From contig NW_024103452.1 of the NCBI RefSeq assembly GCF_003945595.2, forward strand, positions 3,553,493 to 3,617,492: a stretch of DNA of 64,000 nucleotides, given 5' to 3'. Source of the stretch: Pipra filicauda (Eukaryota > Chordata > Aves > Passeriformes > Pipridae). Numbering within the stretch: the stretch's first letter is position 1; each line of letters opens with the position of its first letter. The notes beneath the pieces were generated by a model. That model saw only the letters and a program-made list of their open reading frames with translations. It was not told where the DNA came from and searched no databases. The position numbers were made by a program, and so were the translations under genes. This document shows positions 1 to 12,200 of the stretch, piece by piece.

Positions 1-3000
1 AAGTGGTAATGCCCAAAGGACTAAGAAGAGAATCCTACCTGAATTAATAATTCATCAGGGATTATTCATCTTTTTTTAAAAGCAAGGACCCAGTCTGGAT
101 AAGCAGAGTCACTTTTATATTTATCCTTCATATTTTCAAAAAAGTTACAATAGACAGTATGTCAGTACAGTATAATTTGGGACTATCAAATGGTAAAATG
201 AAAACAGAATGATACTGTTTTATATAAACACACAAATCACAGTCATACAGTTGTCCTAAAGATCACAAGACCTGCTAAGTTCTAGTGTCCCTTCAATGAG
301 ACTTAGAGTTGTTTGTGCATTTATTTACAGAGTTATGAATTGTTGAAAGCTGATAGCAAAAGTTAACTGGAAAAAAATAAAACGAATGCCTACCAGCTAC
401 ATTTTGAGTGAAATCAGGTAGAATTTTTAAGCATGGAATTTTTATAGCATGATGTAGAAGAATGTTAGGTTATTGCTAATTTTGAGGAGTTTCTCTGCTC
501 TGTATTATGCACATCTCTTGCTTTGTGGCCAAGTCTACAGAAATATCTGACACTACTTCCATCACACATCATCATTTTTTCAGGACATAAAACAGCCACA
601 ATTCCACCTTTTGTTTAAATTCTAATGAGAATTAGACTATACTCAGGGGATTGAAGGATAAGAATTCTCAAATCCCTTGAGCAAAAGGCAGCTTTTAACA
701 ATAGAGTCGCCTCGTACTTCCAGAGCATTTGCAAGTCTATGTAGACTGAAACTCATATTAAAATTTCTACTGTATTTCAACTGCAAAATAGGGCAGACAT
801 CAAATAATTTCTGTTCTCAACTACTGTACAAGCCCCTGTTCTAGGAACATGGCTTCTTGGTAGTCTAGAGGCCTAAAAACTTTTAAATATGGAAACTTTC
901 CAATTCCCATGTTAGCTCCTTTTTCTCTTTCTAAAGGTAATGAGTTGTGACAAAGATGGGTCAGGATAATATGTGATGGGCAATGGGAAAATGAGTTTTC
1001 CTAGGAAACAGAGGAAACTAGTTAGATCCTAGTTATACTGGCGAGGACGAATCATAGAGAAAGATATTTTTAGTTTTGAACTGAAAATATTTGACAGAGA
1101 AGCTTACAGACAAAATAAACAGCATCCCCGAAGTCCATTTCTAGTTGATTTTACTGATTCATCAAAGGTAGTACAGCAGTGCTACGTATTAATTATATCG
1201 TATTTACATGAGCGACTGAACTTGAGGGTGAAAGGTAAAATACAAAACGAGTTAGCTTCATCTGTGCCACAAATTAAATGAACTGATAGAAAATGTGCAC
1301 AATAGCAACCTGTAGAAAGCTTTTCTTAGCATATTGTACTTCTCTATTGTAAACTTAAGAACCTACAGGGTGTTAATAAACTGAGTACAATAGTATATCT
1401 TGCTTTTAATAAGATGTTTTTTCTGAAAGCCCATTAAAGCCTCAGTCAAAACGAAGGTGATAATGCATATGTATGGCGGCTTAATAATGAGAAATCACAC
1501 CTTTCTTTCTTTTCTTCTTAACCAGGTCCTTTCCTCCACTTCTTTTTCAGAACCTGTACATATTTTAAATTAGTTGTCTGGTCAATAAGTAAAAACCGTA
1601 TCAGATGTCTTTAGCGTATTTGAATTTTCAGATAAAATGGAATGCTTGAAAGCCTCAACCATGATTGAAGGTGTTTCTTCACTTTACTCTAAAAGCTTTT
1701 TTGGCAAGTTTCCAATCAGTGAAGCATTTCACTGAACAGATGAGATCCTTGCAATGATTTATACTGTTAAGTTACACTCCTATACTCAAGGTAAGTATAT
1801 TAAGAGATGGTAAATAATCAATATCTAAAGACCAAAAGATATCGCAGGAAAGCTAGCTCCTCTATGGCTACACATTTAAAATCCCTGTTTATAATATTAA
1901 AATTCCTAAAGTGTGCAAAAAAATAAATGAAGTATTGCAAATATGATTAGAAACGTGTTCAAATTACACTATCACTCATACTAGTGTAATTCTTATACAG
2001 GATCACATTAGATATAGAACAAAAGCATGGAAGAGATCTCCTATGGCAACCCTTATTTTAGAGGAAATCAATGACTTCTAGACTGACAGACTCACCTGAG
2101 AGAGTCTAAGAAGTTATAGAAGTCCAGGCGAGGTAGCAAGTAGCAATACTCTTAAAAAGTTTTCTAATTACATGGATTTTTTTTAATTGTCTTTAAAACA
2201 TTTTTCTTATATCTAACCAGCACCTCCTAGATATCTGTAAGCCAGAAGACACACTGATACTTTGTGAAACAAGAATCCAAACATCAGGGGCAGGATGCTG
2301 GGGACAGACAACTGAACAGTGAGATCCTGTTCCCAGGAGGGAATGCCAGACAAATTCTGCACCAATCTGGTAAGGCTTATGCCACATCTCCAAACAGACT
2401 TCAGCATGGGCATGTTCACAGCAGATTTCTACATTAAGGTGAAACTCTCCTCACTAATGATGGAGATTCTAGGAAGCTGAGCTGAGTGTGCTTTGAAGGC
2501 TGCAACTACTGTATGTCCTGCCTCTCTTTGATAAACACTATTGAAAATAGTGAAGAAATGTTTGTTCCTACAATACTCCCAGTGAACTTCCAAGAGTCAA
2601 AAGGTATAAGTGATTTGATAAACATCAAATAGACACCAGAACAACCCTTTAATTTTGGTAAATATGCTTTATTTTTATTTCCTCTGCACCTACTTCTCCC
2701 AGTGAACATACATAGCTCCATCCCCTGAGTAGAAAGATGTCCAACTGCAAATGATCACTGACAGAAAAAATGTTATCTCATTCCTTTCAGCGAGACAGGT
2801 ACATTCAATTTAAATTATACACAAATGAAAACTATAGGTCATAGATGAGAAGGTGGCACACAGGCCTTCAGAGAATAAAATATTATCCTCCCTAAAACAT
2901 TGACCATTTAAATCTGTCAATTTAAATCAGTCATTGGCATATTTTTTTTTACAGTCACAGAGGCCTTAAAAGTGTGAGGCATTATCCAAAATTAATCAAA

Positions 3001-4660
3001 ATCAATGGAAGATTTATTTCACTGAATTTTGGATCAGAGCATTGTGTGAAGATACAGACAGCTTTGACATTTTGCCTGTGTTTAGTGTTATTAAAACTTG
3101 CACAAAATTATAAAGTATATATGACTTACTAGGAAAGGATCCCACATCTGCTCTGTGCCTGTGGGGACCAGTTCCCCGTACCTCATGTCTGGTGCCAAAT
3201 CTAAACAGTATCATTTCTCACAGATGCTCTTTGCACACAAGAGGAATATCAGAGGTACAATCCATGACAGAGCTGTATCCTCCCTCTGATGAGCTGAGAG
3301 AAAAAGGATTCTAGTTTGTTTCCTTCACAGAGTTTTTTCCTCTTTCAAAAGACAAAACATGTTTAGTAAATTGCCTCTTTACAGTGAAACAGTGTTAAAG
3401 TTGAAAGTTTGTTGGGTGGTTTGTTTGTTTTCCAGTTGAGGCTTTTAAGATGCAATGTTTTAGCATTGTTGTAGCATCCACAATAAATTACAGGCAGTCC
3501 TGAAAATCTCCAGTCTGCAAGATACAACAGAGATTCCCACTACTGCTCTGCTCTTGTAGGTCACTGTTTGGATCAATTCTTATGATAGACTTGTTTTATC
3601 TCAGTTATTCTTTTCATCTTCCATTTCTTTGCTGAGCAACTTTTCACTACACTTTTACGCAGCCAACATTTCTACTAGAAAAAAAAATCATAGTTCCAAA
3701 GTCATATTCCCATGACTTTTTGTCATTACTTTTAAGCCTGGTTGGTACATAAACACCAGTCTGCATATTATCATCAGAGCAAACGTTGTCTCAGAAATAC
3801 CAGGACACAGATATTCATCATTTACACAGAAGAATATAAAATGACAGTACTGGTTTAAAGATAAGGCATATTGAAAGAACTTTTTGTGTGGCATTTTTAT
3901 GTGATAATTAATTCTTAAAAGTCTGAGTTTTGGTCTTCATATAAATACATGGATGTTAATAGGCCGTGCATATAGACTTCCCTTGTTAAAATACCGATGA
4001 GATACCCCTAATGTTTATACATGTGTAAGTACAATTAATATTGCAACCCAACTGGAAACAAAATTGCTTTAGTTAACCAACCATTGTAAGGCAATCAAAT
4101 GTGGTATCAAATGTAATTGTAGAAGACCCATTTGGGGAATAACAGCAATTACTTCATACAAAATTCTTCCTTCCTTCTTCCAGTCCATGTACAATTTTTT
4201 CATGCATCTTTATGCCAGAAAAATAACCGGACCATCACAAGTGTCAAACCCACCCCCTCTTTCACTCTGTAGTGTACATGAAATTCCAAAATGACAAGGC
4301 TGATTCATTTAGATATATGGTAACATGGTTTGTACCTCTGAGTTGTAACTGCTTTAATCTAAAAGCATTCAAGTAGGCTTAATTCCCCCAGATGTACATG
4401 CAGCAGGGAATTGGGCAACACCAATGGAATAGGAAACAGAGAATAGCATTTCTTATGTCTGAAGCTAAGCACTCTTGATTTACCTTCATAAACTTCACAA
4501 ATGTTCTCTAAAGACCTAATAGCTTTCTAGCAGGTAAGTATTATTTTAGGGCCATAGATGCAAACTGCAGTTCAGATGTTTTAACCAACTTTGTTCTTAA
4601 TCAGGAAACAACATATCACAATCCAATATTCCAACTCAGTATAAACTATGATTCTGTGAA
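1..4660. other. Unique AT-rich non-coding DNA, no gene seen
   Basis: No exon with convincing splice sites, no recognisable repeat and no RNA gene was found here. Overlapping minus-strand open frames near 2193-2419 have no recognisable domain and no flanking splice signals. A donor-like GTAAGT near 1790 and another near 4535 on the plus strand have no open frame leading into them. The stretch is best read as intronic or intergenic. Confidence 0.6.
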
Positions 4661-4907
4661 ACTGAAAGAAGGTAGATTTAGATTAGCTATTAGGATGAAA
4701 TTCTTTCCTGTGAAGGTGGTGAGGCACTGACACAGGTTGCCCAGAGAAGTTGTGGATCTCCCATTCCTGGAAGTGTTCAAGGCCAGGTTCAATGGAGCTT
4801 TGAGCAACCTGGCCTAGTGGAAGGTGTCCCTACCCATGACAGGGGGATCAGACTCGATGAGCTTTAAGGTCACTTCCAACCCAAACCATTCTTTAATTCT
4901 ATGATTT
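4661..4907 (+). mobile_element. CR1 LINE, 5'-truncated 3' end
   Basis: About 250 bases match the 3' end of avian CR1 retrotransposons as I know the family. The order is the 'gtttagattggatattagg'-type segment, then 'gtggtgaggcactg', 'ggttgcccagagaag', 'tccctggaagtgttcaaggccagg', 'gagcaacctgg' and 'ccttccaaccc'. The copy closes with the family's terminal octamer-like tail (ATTCTATGATT) at about 4896-4907. Nothing of the reading frames remains. Substitutions throughout mark it as an old, inactive copy. CR1 copies are typically 5'-truncated like this because reverse transcription starts at the 3' end. A second tail-like string (ATGATTCTGTGA) lies just upstream at about 4648-4659. Confidence 0.93.
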
Positions 4908-6666
4908 ATCAAAAAGACAAAATTTAAATTTTCACTTTTCTTTTTCATTGCTTGGTCTTCTTGAAGTAGTTGGAATATAATATATTATAGAAATAAAAAT
5001 GTTGGAAGAAAATGTACTTTCAAGTAAAATTGGATATAAGAAGGATTTTACTGGGGTGCTGCCACATTTTAATAGATGTGGATTTATATTTTTTTCAATA
5101 GTTTAGTCTTAACTATTTTTCTAAAGGACAAGCATATTTTCTCCTTTGCACAGATTGGACAATCTTTACATTAAATTATTAGCTGAAATAGCAAAAAAGA
5201 GGCTGTGGGACCAAATCTGGATCTTCAAAGGTTTTTTCCACTACTAGCTAATTTCAAAAGACTGTACCCGAGGATGCTGAATTTTTATTATACATTAACC
5301 TGAAAATAAATTCTTTAATGCTTACGTGCTTCTTTTGCTGTGAACTGTGCAATAAACACTCATATTTAGAATAAGATGTTAGTACAGGCACTCTGGCAGT
5401 CTTTTAATTGACACATTCCTTGTAGCTCTGTATAGACCTTGGTCTTATGGTCAGCCATCTTTGCCCTTCCTTTTTTGAATATGTTCCACTCAAACCAGCT
5501 CATAAGTACTTCACCAGGAGGAATGTTTGTGAAATTTTCTCCTTAAAACTCCATAGGCTATTATTTGGTTGCAATTTGACTGTCAAGGACATTGCTGATC
5601 ACAAACTCATTAGAAACAGAAACAGCTTGTCCCATGAGTTTCTTTCTACAGTGACTCGTGCAACGCTGCTGGAAGGGCTTTCATCACCCAAAACAAAGTC
5701 CTGGATGAGAAATGAACCTCATACTGCATGATGCAGACCATTCATAATGCTATCAGAAGTACTTTAAGAACCCTCAACCGCAGAAAGTTTTACAGTCTAT
5801 CTTCTATTTTCCATCACAGCCATTAGGAGAATGAATCTTCCAGTGAAAATTAAGTTTATCAGAAAGATCTGTGTGCAAACTAATTTGAGCAGGCATTTTC
5901 TAAAAAGTAGGCCAGAAGAGAAGAAAGATTACTTCTGCCAAAAATGGAACAAATTAAATTATAAGAGGTTTAATACATTTATTTGAAATTTAATTGCATA
6001 ACCTAATGTCAAGGTTATTATATGGTGCACACGGTTCTCATCCAAATTCAAAACAGTAAAGTACAAGCTAGGTTTGCAGTTACTTTATTATAAATCCAAC
6101 CACATTTGTTTTTTCAATACTGATCATAATGTTTGCCTGAGCCACAACATTAATATAAAATAACATTTCAAAATAATTTTGAGATGTCTCCTTGGCAATG
6201 AATACTGATAAAATCTGAAGCCTCTCTGGTATTACTGACTTCCACTGCAAAGAAAGGTTAAAAAGAAATCCAAAATCTGAGCCATTGTTGTTGACAGGAT
6301 GCCAGAATGCACCATAGAAGCAAAATGACTAGAAAGAGATTCTGACTGTATTCACACAGTTCTGTGCTGAGCCCATCAAACCTGCAGGTTTTGTTTTCTA
6401 TTCACAGGAGCGAGAGATTAGCAGAAAAGGTCACCGTAGCATTCTCATTATAACATCTCTATGGAATATGCTTTCTGTGGTTTACATGTATTAGAAGCTG
6501 TGCCTGTGCAGAGAACACACTCAAAAGCATTCAGGCTGTGTCCAGACCCTCTCTATACTCCTAAAGCCAGTCACTCCTATCTGAATTGTATGTCCTGATC
6601 TTAAGGGGGCTTTATCTGTTTTCAGATCTCCAAGTGCCTGAGTAACACTGGATCAGAATAGAAATT
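4908..6666. other. Unique non-coding DNA between CR1 and LTR
   Basis: AT-rich sequence with no confident gene. It contains a minus-strand acceptor-like pyrimidine tract ending at 6245, followed by an open frame down to 6080; that is treated as a finding, not as a called exon. A minus-strand AATAAA lies at 5978-5983. The 94-codon plus-strand frame at 5447-5731 has no recognisable domain and no splice context. Confidence 0.5.
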
Positions 6667-6882
6667 TGTGTTGCTTTTGTCTGGGGTAGAATTTATTTTC
6701 TTGCTGGAAACAGTGTTGATAATTTGAGGATTTTTTTATTTTTTTTTTTATTGCTGAGCCTTTTGCACAGCCAAGGCCTTTTCTTCATCTCACACTGCCC
6801 CACCAGTGAGGAGGCTGGGGGTGCACAGCTGACCCCGACTGACCCAAGAGATATTCCATATCATACGGCCTCATGCTCAGCA

Positions 6883-6889
6883 TATAAAG
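6883..6889 (+). promoter_or_regulatory. TATA box of the solo LTR
   Basis: TATAAAG sits in the conserved 'gctcagcatataaagctgggg' context, the usual U3 promoter position in this LTR family, about 215 bases from the LTR start. It appears intact, so the LTR could in principle start a plus-strand transcript. Activity cannot be judged from sequence. Confidence 0.6.
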
Positions 6890-7081
6890 CTGGGGAAAGA
6901 AGAAATGGGTGGGGCAAGGTGGGGGGGAGGATATTTAGAGTGATGTTTGTCTTCACAAGTCACCATTAAGTGCAAACAAGCCCTGCTTTCCTGAGGATGG
7001 CTGAACACCTGCCTACCCATGGGAAGTGGTGACGGAATTCCTTGTTTTGCTTGGCTTCTGTACATAGCTTTTTCTTTACTT

Positions 7082-7087
7082 ATTAAA
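7082..7087 (+). terminator. Poly(A) signal of the solo LTR (ATTAAA)
   Basis: ATTAAA lies in 'cttattaaactgtcttt', the usual position of the polyadenylation signal of this LTR family, about 195 bases after the TATA box. It would define the R/U5 side of the LTR. It is the common ATTAAA variant rather than AATAAA. Confidence 0.5.
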
Positions 7088-7214
7088 CTGTCTTTATGTC
7101 AACCCGTGAATTTTCTCATTTTTACTCTTCCAATTCTCACCTCCATCCGGATGTGGTGGGAGCAAGCAAGAGGCTGTGCAGTCCTTACTTGCCAGCTGGG
7201 GTTAAATCATGACA

Positions 7215-8054
7215 ACATTATAAAAAACAACTGTGCATTTAACTGTGTGCCACTATGATTCTAGTGGATGTGCAAACACAGTCTAGGTTTGTAGCAACAT
7301 CATGTAAAAGCACTATCTGGTTTTTTTTCCAAAGGAACAGGTAATAAAGGTATAGTAAATAACTGACACTTAGCAGGGAACCATAGCCTAAAATTAAGAG
7401 GCTTATAATCATGTAGTACAATATTAATTTGGCTTGATTGGTAATAAAAAATAAATGTTGTATATTTTATAATCATGTCACTTGTTTTTCATTAAAGTCT
7501 GAAATGACTAAAGAAGATAATTTATTGTTTGACCAGGTTAGGAGCTCTTTCAGCTATACTAGAGTATTGAAGAAATGGTTATTAAAGTACAGAAAGGTAT
7601 TCTAAAAAATAGTCTATGACTCCCAAGTCTAGTAGATAACCAAACCCTCTTGTATTAAACTTCTTCCTGCTTTTTTTTCGCCTCCACATAAGCAAAAGAC
7701 AATTTGTAAAAATCTTTTCTACAATTCTGTTTCAGTGCTTAAAGCAGCACACTTTTAACTGATAGCAACCATCACTCAGATTTCTTCTCTGTAATCATTC
7801 CTTGTGTGTCAAAACAAACAGATGTCTTGTGTACAACTTCGAGCTACATCCCTGGGTCTGTGAAGCTCCCTATGAGCTTCTGAAGGGAAAAGTTCACTTT
7901 ACTCTTTAGTTACCCTGACTGAGACTCTGTTTGCAGAATTAAATAAAATGTCTGTTATATAGAGGATATACAAACAACATATTTGTAAGAATATAGTTAA
8001 CATTTCAAAGATGAAAAATCCATGAAGTTTAGAAGGAGAGAAACTGAAACTTAC
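7215..8054. other. Unique non-coding DNA between LTR and exon
   Basis: AT-rich sequence with no repeat or gene recognised. Under the minus-strand gene model this is intron immediately downstream of the 8055-8114 exon, beginning with the donor at 8050-8054. Confidence 0.5.
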
Positions 8055-8114
8055 CCCAAACTCGTCCCTCCACTGATGCGATGCTTGGTACTTCTCTGCT
8101 TCTTTAGCAAGACG
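8055..8114 (-). CDS. Probable internal coding exon of an unidentified minus-strand gene
   Basis: Read on the minus strand, a strong acceptor (pyrimidine tract 'ctttctttctctttgtcttcag', with a branch-point-like ctaaaa about 30 bases upstream) precedes exactly 60 bases, followed by a consensus donor (GGG|gtaagt). The exon is open in phase 0 at both ends and encodes 20 residues, RLAKEAEKYQASHQWRDEFG, a charged, probably helical segment. A second frame is also open; the third has a stop. Composition supports coding: 31 of 60 bases are G or C and there are three CpGs, in clearly AT-rich surroundings. I do not recognise the gene. No neighbouring exon could be assigned with confidence. A chance splice-site pair is possible but less likely given both sites, length divisible by three and base composition. 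Confidence 0.62.
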
Positions 8115-9211
8115 CTGAAGACAAAGAGAAAGAAAGCATAAATTTTAGTCTTTACTGATTCTTCACATAGCAAAGTCTTTCTTTTTTAATTTTTTCCTAT
8201 ACGTGTTTTCTCTATATAAATTATATATATCTACGCTTTTTTGCACTTACTTGAAAATTGTGTATATTTCAAAAAGGTGCACCACCTTACTTCAAAAATG
8301 TTATTTTCTGTATTATTTGCTTATTGAAGTACTATAATCATGCGTTATAAAACTTAAGACCCACTCCAATATCATTTAAGAAGTTCTAGTTAAGTTCAAA
8401 ATCCACTGATATCCAGCTGGAAATACTTTCTCCTTACACACACCACCTTGCCTTATATATATTAATTTAATCTACCATCCAATGACAGGTACTTATTAGA
8501 ATCTTAAAACACTGCATTATGGACATTTATTTCTCCATTATATCATTTAGCTTCAATTATAGAAACTACTGACAGCCCAGTGATTATTAGGGACCCATAA
8601 AAACTCAGTAATTTGGACTAGCTGGAGTCCAGTCTCATGGATTGAATTAGCAGCTGGAGAATAACAGGCATGCTCCCAGAGGGCATTTTTCCAATTTACA
8701 TTAATTTGAATGAAATCCAGTCTGTCCACTTAAACCCCACAGGAAGCAAAGCACAGTGCACAAGAATAAATATATGATGCTTTTTCAAATCAATCTCTTG
8801 TACAGACACAACCACTGGGTTGGATGACATGTTCCTCCTTATACAACATCTGAAGTCTTTGAAAAAAAAGTTTTTTGGACATGCTCAGGAGAAGTTTACT
8901 ATTTTGCATATAGAAGTTGCCAAGGTAATGCATGTTCTCCAGTTGAGCTGCATACAGCATTTCCCATGCCAACAGCCCTGGAGGCAAGCACCGATCCCGA
9001 AAGCAAGCCAGCTCACTCTGAAGAAGTAACTACCTGATGTGAATGTAGTTCATGTGGAATCAGCCATGTTCTAACTGTTGAGTGACTCACTTTTATAACT
9101 AAATTATTTTACAGCCCCCCCAAAAAAACCCAAAAAATTGTTTTTTAGGGAGTCATGGTCCCTTTGTAACAGACATAGGCTGACTATATCCACCAGATAA
9201 GTAGGGATGCA

Positions 9212-9269
9212 AACTCTTTACTGTGTAACAATAAGTTTATAACTCTTTACTGTGTAACAGTAAGTTTGA
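9212..9269. repeat. 29-bp tandem duplication, two copies
   Basis: The unit beginning 'aactctttactgtgtaaca' is present at 9212-9240 and again directly at 9241-9269 with only two or three differences. It is a simple recent tandem duplication with no evident function. Confidence 0.9.
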
Positions 9270-12200
9270 TGATCCTTCTAATATTCAGACCAATTCCTGC
9301 ACAAAATGAACTCGTGGTGTAAGTCACATTTTCAGTTGAGTCACCTTGTCAGTTCTTGCTAGCAACCAAAAGGAATATGACCAGAAAGTTCATATAAGCC
9401 AGAACCACAGAGATGCAGCAGTCAGAACCTCACCTCAGACCCATCCCAGATGGCAACTGCTGTATTACTTGATCCCCTGAGGGTAGTCCTTTTCCCCATT
9501 CTAACAACTACCAGGATGATACATTTCAGAAAGCAGAAGTTAGGGTCTTTTCCTTTTTTCAGGTTTGTAATCTTTCTATAAAAACAGAAAAACCTCAACA
9601 AACCCGTGTGCTCCCACAAAAGGTGTCTCCAATCAATTGTTTTATTGTCAATTCAAATGATTCTTAGCTAACAGAAAGGTATGAGCATTTTACAGGCATT
9701 GCCCTCTGGAAGTACCTCCACAGGAACCAAGTACCCCATTAATGAAAAAAACCCCTAACTTCATGCATTACAGTGGGAAAAAGCAACTTTTGCACTGTAT
9801 AAGCATCTATAGTATTTTCAGGTTTTTTGTAATACACTAGAATAACTTTCTCCTTCTAATTTCTTCACTTAATCTAGCCAGTTCTGCATCTAAATTTGTA
9901 TATCCTCTGATGAGTTCAAGTTGATTAAGTCATATTTCACCAGACTGTAGCTAAGCAAGATATAACACTTACTGCAAGTGTAAATAGCTGCAGTTAACCC
10001 TGTCCTCAGATTTCCCTCACACTCGTCTTCATTGCCTTAAGGTACCTAGATAACCACAAATGACAGCAGAACCCAAATGCATTAACTAATAGATCAATTA
10101 TGAAGAAAAATATATACTGACCATTAACATTACTAGGAATTTTGCATGGAAAAACTGTGGCCAAGCTTGAAATTCCTCAGTTCTGTTGGTAGATTCCTCA
10201 GCATATCTGCACTATCAAATGAAAATGCTTAAAGCAAATTTAAAAAAAAAAAAAAAAGAAGTTGTTTTGGGATGTTTTTTGTCGTCTCAAATGCGGAAAG
10301 AAAATATTTCTCACAAAAGAGATATTGTATTCTTATTCTCCTGAAGAATTTTTCAGTAAAGTTTAAGTTAGAACCCATCCTAACTGCCTAAGCAACCTTG
10401 TAAAATAACACTACATGCAAGATCTACACCCTTTATACCTTAAAATAGCTCCCAAAATGAGAAGCTGTCATTTGAGTATGTGTACAGAGCTCTGTTAAAG
10501 GTACTCAAGCGCATACAAAAGTACAAGCAACCAGTTTAGAAAAAATAATAACCCATGAGAAAGCAGCTGTTCCTTGACTCCTAAAAAGCCAAAGCCAACA
10601 CCCTACTGGAAGTATACATGACCACAAGCCTATGCACCCAGGCTCCAGCAACAGGATGAGATACCTTTTTGATTTCTTCATCACAGCTTAATGCATTTGC
10701 TCTACTGCATTTGCATTACTGCATTTTGCTCTATTGCCTAACAATCAATTTATTTTTTTTTTTTGTTCCAGCTATTAGATAAATTTTTCAAAATTTTAGC
10801 TGCAATATATCCAACAATTTAGCTGGAATGTACATTTAGAATGTACTTCCTAGTACCCTGCATCTGAGACACAATTAAAGTCTATCCAACTTAATATCAA
10901 CCCCAGTATTGTTTTCCATGAAACAGGTCATCATTTGATCAACAACTCCTATAAATGCTACACGAGTTATTAGTAGTTAGTAGAATGGCTGTTAGCCAGG
11001 ACTAGAGTAAATCTGTAAGTTGAGTGGTCGCAAGAAAAAGATATCTGATCTCTCAAAATGGGGATAAATATTGTATTTTCACTTTCTATTACTGCATCAG
11101 AACAATCCTGGGATTCTACAGCCATTTAAGTTGCATATGGAAAAACCATACAAAATCAGAGATCAGTCTACTACAGTAACCTGATTACCGAGCTCGTCTC
11201 CAGCAGAACACTCCTTAGCAACACTGATGTGCAGGCTATTACAAGGACACAGATCAGGCAGGGATTTAATTTTCAAGAAATGAGTGTTTTAAGATACAGG
11301 TGTTGCTGATACGAAGTCTGCATATGCAAAACCCCATATCACTCTATCCTGTGCAATATATTTTTAGGAAAGATAAGAGTATAAAATTTAAATAGATATA
11401 GACAGATATAGATACGTATAATGAAGCTAAGGTGTTTTCAGAAGATTTTCATTTCTGTGCAGGGAGAACATTGCTACTACAGCAACATGGAGCCTAATAA
11501 CTGAGAATTCACCCTTCCACATAGAGAGCTTTGTTACAAGTCAGAGTAAGACATCAAGACTCTGGGGTTAAAAACAACCAGATGGTTAAACAAACTCAAG
11601 TTACCTGTGCCCTTTATTGTGACACAAGGGAGGATTAATTTCCCATCTCGCAAAGAAATCGTGCCTGCTTCCTTCTGAGGTATGCAAATGTCAGGTCTGG
11701 CCTTCTCTGTTTTGATGGAAGTGTCTCTGGAGAACACCAAGACAGAAGCTGCACAACAGCCAGCTGACACCTGGCACTTCCCATTCTCCCTCTCGTTACA
11801 ATGAGGGTTTAATATGGCAACAGCTTCTTTAACACCATGACCCACTGCAGGTCCCTACAGGTTTCTCCAGCAAATACTAAAATACTGGAATTCAAATTTT
11901 TATGTGTAAGAAAATAAGAAGGAATGGCTTAAAACAAACATGAGAAACAATATTTCTGCATATTAGCTTTTAATCATTTCTTCCTCTGTGCCTGTGTATT
12001 GTGTGCTGTGAAGATGAAAGCTGTGAGATGTTTTCATGCCTTGAACGAAGCTCTATTTAACATCATCTTTTTGGATACAGAGCATCAAAACCAAAACAAC
12101 ACTAAAAAGGGAAAAAGGAACAAAACCAAGATGCAACAGAAACATTCTGGCTTAAATAACCCTACTTTGTACAGTCTGCTGGAGAACACAGATTCTCAGA

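Larger units (their letters stand above)
6667..7214 (+). mobile_element. Solo LTR of an avian endogenous retrovirus (ERVL-like)
   Basis: A 548-bp block starts with TG and ends with CA. It matches from memory the common neoavian ERVL-type LTR: a 'ctggggtagaatttattttc' start, 'ccagtgaggagg', 'gacccaagagatattccat', 'catgctcagcatataaagctgggg', then a 'tattaaactgtctttatgtcaaccc' 3' part and a 'gccagctggggttaaa' end. The flanks aaatt (6662-6666) and acatt (7215-7219) look like a 5-bp target duplication with one mismatch, which fits ERVL. No internal retroviral genes are adjacent, so the element is a solo LTR left by recombination between the two ends of a provirus. Short frames inside it are by-products of the LTR sequence, not genes. 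The exact subfamily is unresolved. Confidence 0.85.

Noticed and set aside
6724..6969. 81-codon plus-strand frame starting with a hydrophobic run, like a signal peptide
   Set aside because: It lies wholly inside the solo LTR. The hydrophobic start is encoded by the LTR's T-rich stretch and the rest by known U3 sequence.
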